Source: Thysanoteuthis rhombus
Lineage: Eukaryota; Mollusca; Cephalopoda; Oegopsida; Thysanoteuthidae
NCBI GenBank assembly: GCA_963457665.1
Contig: OY735231.1
Location: 40,127,406 to 40,191,405 of the forward strand
Direction of reading: 5' to 3'
Length of the DNA: 64,000 nt
Positions 1 to 10,800 of this stretch are shown here, piece after piece. The notes beneath the pieces were generated by a model. It made no database searches. It saw nothing but the letters and a program-made list of their open reading frames with translations, and was not told the origin of the DNA. Position 1 is the stretch's first letter; the number at the start of each line of letters is the position of its first letter. Position numbers and translations under genes: made by a program.

Positions 1-1070
1 AACAACTTAAAACAGATGTAGAATATTACTTGCCAATTGGCAAATATCAGTCGGCTGATATTCAAAACTTTTTCTTTCTTTTTTGTTAATGAAAAAAAAA
101 AAAAAGAGAAAGAAATTAAAATGTATCTGTACAAAAGTCTACAGAAATGCATTTAACAAAAATCTCGATTATATCACAACAGTTAAGAGTCTCTTTGGCC
201 AAGTCTTACAAAAGTTAGACAAGATGAGGTGCACTGGAATCGGACCAACATTATTGAGTCACAAATTCAAAAGTAATATTTTCTGCTGCAATTATATGGA
301 AGCACTCAAATTCAGCTCATTCAGGCCGGGAGCATACATAGGTACATTCAAATTTTTGTGATCATTTTGAATACATAATGAGGTCACATGAGCATTATAT
401 TGGTATAATAATTTTGCAATGAATGAAATCTATATCTTATAATCTTCAAAATTATAAGTGTCCAACAAATCATTTTTTCAAAAAGTTGATATTTTCATTA
501 TTTTCAGAGCTATTTTGAACACTCTGCATCATGATTCACAGGGTTTCCAAGCTTAAAAAACAAAAACAAAGAAGAAAACAGAGCATTGTAGTTTTGAAAA
601 TAACAAAAATATCAACTTCTTTAGAGATGGTTCGTTGAACTCATTTCATGCAAGGCCATTCAGGTATGACTTCCCCGGATTTCTTAAAAAAATGAGAAAA
701 CTTGAATCCATCCATCATATTCTTGCTTTGTAACACTTAAAAACCCTGGACCGAATGAGTTCAGCATTAAAACCAGACACAATATGCAAATCAATCCCCC
801 TCTTAATTCTATTTAAACTTTATTAATACAGTAGAGGTGCAAGAATGAAGTCCGATCTCAGAATATTGACACTTCAAGTATATATCTAAAGCTCCAATTT
901 CTTAGGCTGACTATCATATATATATATATATATATTAGTATCTTTATATATATATATATTTGGTATCTTTTTTAACCAAAAGAGGTGTTCAGCCTAGGAC
1001 ATTGACCCCTTCATTCAAAGAGTCAATCACTTTTGGCAATCATTGTATACTAAGTTTTATTTTATATTTG
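1..1070. other. Unannotated AT-rich flank downstream of FYCO1
   Basis: No coding support. A short open frame at 83-361 has no recognisable domain and lysine-poly(A) composition. TA microsatellites lie at about 917-960. Part may be FYCO1 3' UTR or downstream intergenic DNA. Confidence 0.4.
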
Positions 1071-1330
1071 TTTTATTAGATGAAGGATTATAAATCATTA
1101 TTATTCATTTTTGCTATGTTTTATCTTCATCTTAATTGTTGTTGCTTTTTATCTCTTCAGCAGTGAGTAAATAATCAACAGTGTGGATTGGAATAAAGCT
1201 TTATCCCGATGCGTGCTGTTGATTTATCTACTCATTGAAGGAGAGTACCTAGCCTGAGTTTAGTTGCAATGAAAAACAACAACAATTAAAATGAAGGTAA
1301 ATAGTCACAAAAATCAATAATAATGACACT
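1071..1330. repeat. Family B MITE-like inverted-repeat element, copy 1
   Basis: The ends are inverted copies: TTTTATTAGATGAAGGATTA and a Ttatcttcatcttaattgttg block at the left, and the complement (caacaacaattaaaatgaag) at the right. A second inner pair (gctgttgatttat / ataaTCAACAG) continues the palindrome. No coding potential, which fits a non-autonomous DNA transposon. Related copies at 12970-13262, 32335-32480, 32660-33086 and 62060-62175. Confidence 0.7.
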
Positions 1331-1747
1331 GTACCCTTCACTAACTTTATCCTAATCCTTACTGTGTATCAGTTAACCATACAATCAACACTTGAATTAG
1401 CTCTAATACTGAACTCATCACAAGTCAAAATTGATTTTTTTGTAAAAGAGTCATGAATCATCGACATGATTTTTAAAAAAAATTAAGAATTGATTAGAGT
1501 GCTTAACACATCTCTTGTTTCAATCAGTGACTATTTCACTATATCAATGCTGATCCTCACTCCAAATCGACTTTGTAAAAATCTTGACCATCTTATCCAA
1601 TATTCACAAACGCTCTCCATTTAACGTGACTTGTTAGGCATCGTCGAAAACATTTTGTACTGCACAAACAAAAGGAGAATGTTGACAAAGAAGTCTCCAT
1701 TGATTGTGTTGCTGCAGTAAATGCTGTGGTGGCTTTCTTCAATTTGT

Positions 1748-1820
1748 TTAAAAACCAGACCAAGACGCTGTAATTGCTTTTTGTATACGGAGAGTATAAG
1801 TCACTTTCTTTGAGGTTAGC
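1748..1820 (-). CDS. FYCO1: FYCO1 exon 22, last coding exon and stop
   Basis: Residues 1238-1261. [15 protein letters not shown] matches human RFVSKKVFYHLTVDR, the last GOLD strand. The ending ASWSGF* replaces the human YDGSDFL. Acceptor AAATTTCAG. The stop TAA is at 1750-1748. The 3' UTR runs to lower coordinates. No AATAAA appears in the first 600 nt; one is at 1062-1057, at the edge of a family B element, so the 3' end is unplaced. Confidence 0.93.
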
Positions 1821-4800
1821 CTGAAATTTAAAGAAAAAAAAAATTAGATTCAATGGATAGGTGATTCTGGGTATCATATCTGCTGGTATATAAGACAAAC
1901 AATTTTTTCTAAACACTGTGAAATCGCTTGTAACACAGTTTGAGTAGGGACCCCATTTTTAAAAACATTAAATTTGGTTCTCAAAATAATAGCTGAATTC
2001 AAGGGGTGTCAGAGTCAGTAATTTCAGAAATTATCTACTTGTCACACACCCATTTTATTTTTTGCCGACCAGTTTCACTAATCATCTTTGGGGATCCACG
2101 TTGTGAATGGTGATATATCTCTGAATTTTTGAGATGAGGTATTATTATCATTTCTATTATTATTCGGACCATCCTCATCTTGGTTGTTTTTCATACAACG
2201 TTTCGGCCGTTGTACTCTACGGCCTTCATCAGGTATCATCTGGTAGGTGTGGGGAAGTAACGAGCCGAACCCTTTATTTAACCGACGGGGGTATATTGAC
2301 CGCACTCCCCTCTTAGCATTAGTAGTATTATTATTGTCGGCTGAAACGTTGTATGAAAACAACCAAGATGAGTGAATGGTGATTTCCAGCAGTTGTCTGA
2401 TATTCTCGCAACATGGCAAGCCCATCGCCATTTGGGTTGTATTAATGGTTTCTATGATATCTCTGACCACTGTTTGTTTTCAAATAAAAAACGCTGTCTT
2501 GTGATCTCTCCATGTGATGTTGACCCTGGTTCTCTCCTGTGCACGTTGCACGGTTGATCCAGGGTGTGATTTGGTGTGGTACATCTCCTCCTTTGTCCAC
2601 CGGCCACAGGAAAGGATCAAAGGGCATAAGGTCAGGACTTTGTGCAGGCCATTCCCTCTAATTGGGAGTTAATTTACACCCACCTATGTTTTAGTCAAGT
2701 GTATAAACTATTGATTTTAGAAATTGCATACGAGATACAAATTATTCCAGTTTACAAAATGCACTTTGAGAAAGATTGAATTCCTTTATTGGACACCATA
2801 TATGACCCCACTGAAATGGCTCAGAAGGTAAATGTAGCTTTTGTTGTCCAGTCCCACTCGAGGAAGAGTTCAATTTACAAAGGCGATACACTTTAAAATA
2901 AATTTTTCTGTAACACATAACTTGAGTTTAGTCAGCCAAGCCAAATACAAGTTGATTATCGCGGTTAATTTTTTCCAAAATTTTCCATATTGTTTGAAAC
3001 CACACAGTTCAAGGTTTTATAATTCAATAGGTTTCTTTTCCAGCTTATACTTAATTATACTTAATTGAATTAATTAATACTGCATAACCTTAACTGTACA
3101 ACATTAAAAAATGCTCTATTTAAGGCGTTCCTGCATATATCATCCCAGCAGTTCAGCCGACCCAGGAAAAGTATCTTTTGAAAGATAAACAAAATCATAC
3201 TTTATTTCATGACACACAAAGAGATTATCAGCGACATACTCGAGTGTCGTGACACAGTTTTTAAAGCTTCAAGTTGAACTTTTAAAAATTTTCTCCTGCT
3301 GAAATATGGTGGGTCTGCTATGCCATAAAACATTGCACTTTGATCAAAATGGACAAAATACCACTTCATGATTTCAGTTACAAGTGAAAACAGATTAAGA
3401 GTTCACTTACCTTGAATATGTGTTATCAAATATAATTTTATAAATTCCCATATCTCGAGGTGTGAGTTGACCTTTGATTGTCTGCTTATGGGAGTTGCAC
3501 TTTTGAACAGGCACAAAGATTTGGGAAGACTCAAGTGAAGGTTTCGAACTGGAATTTCCAGGAGTAAAGTGGACACCAAACGCAATATCCTGGCAAAAAC
3601 AAGGAGAAAATATTTAAAAAAAAAAAATATCCACTATTACTAAAAAAAAGAAAAAAAAAAAGAAGTCTGGTTAGTCACTTAGTAGAAACTGTCACATGCC
3701 CAATGTCTTTTGGTAACATGCTGTGTTCATCATCATCATCATCAGTCTTTTAGCGTCTGTCGTTGGACATAGACCTTCCCCAGGATTTGCCACACTTCTC
3801 TATCATGGGTGTCACGGAGCCAGTACTTCCTGAACTTGTCTAGCTCGTCTCTCCATCTAACATTTTGCCGGCCTCGGTTGCGCATATGGTCTCGGGGAAT
3901 CCATGTTGTGAGTCGTGATGTCCATCGATTGTCAGCCATTCTTGCAACATGGCCAGCCCACCGCCATTTGAGATTTTTTATGGATTCTATGATGTCTCTA
4001 ACTCTTGTCTTTTCCTGGATGTGCTGTGCTGTTTTGTGGTCTCTCCATGTGAGGCCCAGCATTATTCTTTCATGTGCACGTTGCATCGTAGGACAAGGAA
4101 ATGAAAATTGCATCGGCATGCTGTGTTGGAGGTGATCAAATAAAAAATTCAAAAAGGGAAGGATCAATGGACAAGTTACTTACTAATACCCTCCAATCTA
4201 TTTAAGGGGGGGAATTATCAAAACGCAAAAAGACTTTATTTCTAGACCTAATAAGGAGTATGTATTTAAATTTTCAATCTTCCAGTTCCAGCCATTAAAA
4301 TCAAGCTCGTTGTCCTGAACGAAACAAAGTGGTAGGCTTACCTTTGGGTAAGTAGTAAACTCCCAGCAAATATCAAGGCCAGTCCGATCGACAACGACAG
4401 ATACTGTGTACGTGCAACCATAGCGGATCCAAATAACTCTTTGGGAATTTATTTCGCCTCGTTCCAGTTCTTCAAGTGACACTGTGATACTGCTTGGAAA
4501 CGCACTGAGAGGGGAAAATTTTGAAAAGAAAATTCTTTGTACAAAAGCAACCGAAATAAAATGAAAATATACTCATCCAAAATCAACAATATTACCTTTC
4601 ATATATCTAAATAAATCTTGAAAGTATAAAAGTCCCGAGCGTAGAACAGATCAAATAGAGAGTGTCAATTAATTATTTATTAGGACCGTTAACTCCGACA
4701 TACCAGATTTTTAAAAAAATGTATTTTATCAATAATTAGGTGTGCAGGAATGATTTTCATTCTATGCAGTTCAGTAGTTCTGAAGTTCAATATTTTTGCA

Positions 4801-7800
4801 TGTTGACATAAGTTTATTTAAAGCATAATCAAACAATCGGATCAACCATAACTCACTATTCTTCAATTCCTACACAATGACAGAATTTTAACAAAATAAG
4901 ATTTGAAAAATTTTTCCAATAGTAAACAAAATCAACATTTTGGCTTATGAAATCTGAACAATTGATTGAATCAGTCATAACTGACCATCCAAAAAAATAG
5001 AATCTCTCTTCAATACACACAAATTTCATAGAAATATAATAAGGAAAACTGAGAAAATGATGATGGCGGTAATGGCAACAATGACAGACATCTATAGCTT
5101 TTCTTCCACCAGGGACTAAAATCATTGACTCATTAAAGATTTCCTTGTCGCGATTTTGAATAAAAAACAGGGATATATTTGTCCCTATATCACTACAGCT
5201 ACAACCAATTCAAAAAAATATCGATTGATAATTAAATGATAATTAATAATCGAAGAAATCTCTGTGTGCACCAAGATAATTCGACAACTTGTCATTGTAC
5301 AAATATTTGCGATAAATATCAATCAGCACACCAGGCATTGCAGTGTTGAGTTTGAAGTTGTCTGGATCAGCGGTTCTTAAGTAATCTAATGCACTGTGAT
5401 TACTCGACAACTGGCTTTCATTGAAGTTGTTTAGACCATTTGTATGATGGACAGAAAATCATTTTAGAAGACAATCACAGCAGGCTACACTACACATCAT
5501 AAAGTCTGGTCCCTTCAAAACATGCACCTTTGGAATGGATACTTCTATAGTATAAATCAATTTCTAAAATTCTTATCACTTGCAACCTGCGCTTTAATAG
5601 ATAACACAACTCACAGCTCACTGTCACTCTCTGTTTTCTCAGTCCTCATTTTGGCAATCTCATCATCGCTAATGACTGCAAAATCTACAGGGGAATTCTT
5701 TGGGCAGCTCTTAGCAATGGCCACTTCCTTGTTTTGAGGTATCTCTTCTTCTGTTGTGGGTTTTGATTCAGGGGTTTCACATGGAGCCGCTGCGGCTGCT
5801 TCTTCAACACTTTTTACACTACAAATAGCAATTGAAAAAAGGTTCAGATTATTTCTCTGATCCATGAAAAGAAATTGAGTCATTTACTAATGTTTCAAAA
5901 ATTGAAAAAAAAAAAAAAAAAAAAAAACGTTTTTAAAAGATGTGTAGTAAGTACTCATGCAAATTTCAAGGTTCTAGGCTAAATGGTATCTCTGGTAGTA
6001 CTGACACAATGAAACAAGAAAACGAGAGAAAAGTAAAGAAAACTTTGCAACTTGGCTTATTTGATCGGTCGGTGATTGTGATGATTCGATTTAAATTGCA
6101 ATTTTTTTGATTTGGGAAAATTTGGTTTGAGTCAGTGCAACTGGACATAACATTTGGCTTAGAACATAGTAAATTTGCATAATTATTCTACAAGTAATAT
6201 CTAGAGGATCTTTTATACAAGTTTCAGCTTTTTTTAAGCCTCAGATGGCAATTTCCCACAGAAATATGACTGCTGGATTCATATCACCATCCGGCACCAT
6301 CAAAGTTGCCAGACTAGTGAGGTTCAACCTGTAGATTTTCTAACACAGTGATTCTTTTCCAGCTGAATGTTCCAGAATGTATAGGCTATAATATCTCTTG
6401 AGATTTTTGTCAATCTTTCATTAATCATCGCCAGCTAGATCAACTGAAAATCATATATGGTAGGGCAAAATGATTAAAACCTCAAAGTCTAAACACACCT
6501 AAATTTATAAGGAATAATTTATGTATTAGAAATAGAATTACACCACTTGTTATATTTATCTACATAAGATATTTGAAAATTTAATTATCAAATTAAATTA
6601 GGTATATTTCAAAACTCAATAAAAGAATAACATGATATTTAGATTAAAAACACAGTAATTCTGAATTCTTGCAAAACTTGGATTTGATAGAAAAAAAAAA
6701 GAAAAGGAAGAAATAGAAGAATTTATCCATGTTGAAGAAAAAAAGAAAATCTTTCATTTCAGTTTATTCATCGAATTAATCTTTTGTTATTTTTTGCTTC
6801 ATTTTCTTCTCTTGTTTTTTTTTTTGTTTTTTTTTGCTGGGAGTTGATTAATAGTATAAGAATGTATTTAAGCTCACTATCAGTCAATAATTGAAGATCT
6901 GGAGAGTAAAAAAATTGAAGTCATGTAAAAAAATTTCTACTGGAAAGCATAAAAAATAGGATAAAAGAAAAGCAACTAAAAACATCCAGATTCTGGAGAA
7001 TGAAGATCTCATTAATGAACTCGTTAAAATAGCGCCCTGAAACGAATCAGAAGCTTCTTTTCTAAAGATGAAAATAAATATTTTTTGATGGTGTCTAGTG
7101 GAGTACTGATGTCAATCTTCAAGTCTGTCGACAAAGAGCACTGGAACATAAACACTCATATATAAAAGGGATAGGTAGATATAACCGTTCAATAACTATG
7201 TATTAATAACTAATCAAATGGTGTACCTGTCCTTAATATTTCATTTCCTTTAATCCCATTTGTAAAACTTCAATTGAATGACTCAATATTTTTTGTAAAT
7301 ATTTGGGTATAGACCTTTTTAATCACTTCTGCCCAACCATATCTGATTTTGTCAATGGTTGATCCAGCTAGCAACAATCAATGAAAGATTGCCAGATTTT
7401 CTTTGCATACATCAATAAAATACTTACTTTTCTTCTGTTGAGTTTTCAAAATATTCCGACTTGCTGACATCATTGGAAGTGATGGATGACTGGCCGACAT
7501 CCGAGCTTTGGTAACGTAACAAACTATCCAAGTCATCATTGTGATCTGGAAAATATGTCACTTATTTAACGTTGTGTTTTAGGAGACAAACAAGAGGGAG
7601 AAGAGACAGTTCAAAACCTGTGACGTTGTATATAGAATTTTTGACAGCATTTTCTAACAATCGTTTTTGTAATAGAACTATTTGTTTCCAACTGATTTTT
7701 CAGATTGATCCCCATTAAAACATCCAAAACAAAAATAAATAATCATAGCATTAAAAATAAAAGGAAAAATATCGTCTGAAATGCGATATAATTCATTTGG

Positions 7801-10800
7801 AAATAAAAAAAGTAATAAATATAATTATGAAGTGTATACATTAGTTAAAAACACTGTAGTTGCTTTTCTCTCTTTCTTGTACTATTTTTAATCTTGGGAA
7901 TTGATCTAAAAAAGGAATAATATGACAGTGTGATGCAAAAAAGAAAAGTCCATTCTCTCTATCCTTTCTTTCTTATGAACCAGTTCAGATGTGGTCTGAA
8001 TGAAAAGCATTTTGGATTTCATAAAATTATCAATTTCTATCGTAGATAAAAACATAGCTTCAGCTATATAATTTTGCGAAGTGTCATTACCGATCCAAGA
8101 GTTTTTCAGGCACTTGAAGTCAAATTTGAAGGAAGCAGCATACACTAAACTAACAGACAAGTGTACAAATTAGGTTCATGCGATATAATATAATATGATA
8201 TAAGATATCTTATCACAACTGTCACACGGACTGCTAAAAATGAAATTGCTTGAGTGGATTTATAACCTTATGCCAGACTTGTTTTGAGGTTAATAAATGC
8301 CCTATTTGACAACGGAAAGGATAAAACTCAAAATAAACCTTGTGTCATATATAGAGAGCTGAGAATTTTCCATAAACCATTATTTCCTTTTACTACCTTT
8401 GCAAATTGGATACAAGGGGTTTAGAGATTTTCAGTTGGGAGGGTTAGAGGGGGGGGGAGGTACATCCTAGTTGCAGAGAATCTTACCTAAAGTAAGATTC
8501 GATTGACAGCATAAATGATAATCATAAATGTTCAAGCCATCAATCAGTCCAAATAAATACATACCATCATTATTTTAAATTTCAATGACGACTTTTCATC
8601 TTCATCTTGATTTGTTAGTTGCTTTTTTTTTTCATTAACACAACTTTCTCCGAGTGCTTTCTAGTTTTTTTAAAAATAGGTTACAATCTAATACTCAGAA
8701 AATGACTTGCATTTCCAAGAGTATAATGCATGATGGAAGTACTATTTTGTACTCATGAAGCTCACCAGCCTCCTTTTTACTCCTAAACAGCATTTCAATC
8801 CATCTTTACCAGACACAAAATGTTTCAAATTATTCACAAAAATATGAAAAAAACGGTGTTACATATGCTAATCAGAAACCAGATAGAATTGCCTACAGTA
8901 GCAAATGGTAGCTATAAATACAAGACATGGCTATTGTTTAAACCCAGCTTTCTAGCCTCCATGCGGTGAACATTGTAACTCAAATGTTAGCAAATATGAC
9001 ATGGTGTCAAGAAGGAGATCTGGTAAAAACAAATGGATAAAAGAATTTGTTGGAGAGAGAAAAAAAAACTTCTTTCATTTCCACCAAGAAGACAATCAGG
9101 GAAAAGATGTCAGCTAAAAGAGAAAAAAATGTCCAAAAAAAATGAATAAATAAAGCCATTCAACTTTCAATACGCAGAAAAAGTTTGAATTTTCCCAACC
9201 ACAATTGTGGGAAAGATGGATTAAAAGATTTGAGAGTTTCAGCCAAACCAGTAGCCTCCATTTGACAGGTCAAGTGAACCAAGTCAATTCTTTGGTGTAC
9301 TGTATGAGAAGCATAAGCATTAAGTGGCTGACCATCAGGAAGATAACAAAACAGTAAGGATTGGGTTCACTGGTTCCTTCATTTGGAAGAAAAAGATGAT
9401 TTACGAGAGAGCTTGTTTCAATTTGAGACGGCAAAGAATGGGGGAATCTGTAGATCTGTTCCAAACTGCAGTTTACACGTTTGCAGAATATTGAGCCCTG
9501 AGAGAGGAACTCATAAAGAACATGTTGGTAGTGGATCTGTCAGAACGTAAGCAGTTGGATAAGGACCTCACATTGGAGATGGACATTGAAATGGTAAAAC
9601 AGACTGAAGTGGTCTGTCAACAACAAACCAACCTTCAGGGAGAAAGCCAGGAAGAGAACTCCATAAATAGGATGGCAAGAGAAAAAAGGTAAAAACATTT
9701 GTTGCAGATGTGAATTTGACACTCTTCACCAATATGCGGACATTGAAATGGTAAAACAGACTGAAGTGGTCTGTCAACAACAAACCAACCTTCAGGGAAA
9801 AAGCCAGGAAGAGAACTCCATAAATAGGATGGCAAGAAAAAATTTAAAGAGAAAAAAGGTAAAAACATTTGTTGCAGATGTGAATTTGATACTCTTCACC
9901 AATATGCGCAATACCCAGCCAAGTATGAAAAATGCTCTGCTTGTGGCAAAAAAGGACACTTGAAGCAAGTCTGTAGATTGTCCAAGTCAGTACAAGACGT
10001 AGAGGGAGACTTTATTCCCGGACAATGTGGCAGTGAGTGGGGGACCCTTGGGAAGAGCAAAGCACAAAAGGGCCATGGATTTAAAAAAGCAGCGGCAAAA
10101 ACTGCAAGGAAAATATACCTGGTACAATGTTAAATCCAAGTTTCAGTGGGGGAACTGGAGAATAAATTCTCCAATCGGAGAGACAGGCTTGATAAAATCA
10201 CCTCAAAAGTCAAAGCAATAGAGGCTAAATACAAGCAAAGAGGAACGTACTTAAAAAAAGCAGAAGGAAAGAAAGTTGGGGGAAAGACCTGTAAATCCGT
10301 TTCAGCGAGTGAAAAGGGAGATAGAGCCTATAGAAGAAGAAAAGTCAGTTGAAGACAAAGTCTCACAAGAGTAAGTCAGAAATGAACACGAAAATAACTT
10401 GGAGTGTCAACAACAAAGGAGGAGGTACCTAGGAAAAGAAAGAAAACGTCAAATATGATGACAGACCTGTTCCTTGGATGAAAAGATATTTAGGAAGAAA
10501 AGAACTAAACTTCGATGCAGAGAAGAGAAAAAACTTAACAGCAAACTTGCTTAGAAAGAAAAAAGAGAAAAAGAAATGCCCAGCTTGTTTGAAGGAAAAA
10601 GTGAGAACAACGGAAGACTTGTATGTCATAAGACAGATATGAAAGATCTGTAAATTTTGGGATATACAAACGGAAAAAAAAAACTCAATTTGAATATCTA
10701 ATATTGCTGAAAGCTTTTTCTCACTTTGAAAAAGAGAGATGTCATATATGCTAATTAGTAACCAGATAGTACTGCCTACAGTAGCAGGTCGGTAGCTATA

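Noticed and set aside
83-361. 92-codon plus frame starting in a poly(A) run
   Set aside because: Low-complexity start, no motif, no splice or expression signal.
2200-2232. Fully active hammerhead ribozyme
   Set aside because: The UH cleavage site and the two core-proximal stem III pairs are missing in every copy seen, so only a hammerhead-like core is claimed.
2372-2557. Plus-strand 61-codon frame, and the longer 2078-2470 minus frame
   Set aside because: They run across a LINE/SINE junction and are chimeric by chance.
9540-9868. Overlapping minus-strand frames of 60-77 codons
   Set aside because: Antisense shadows within the LTR fossil; no domain on that strand.
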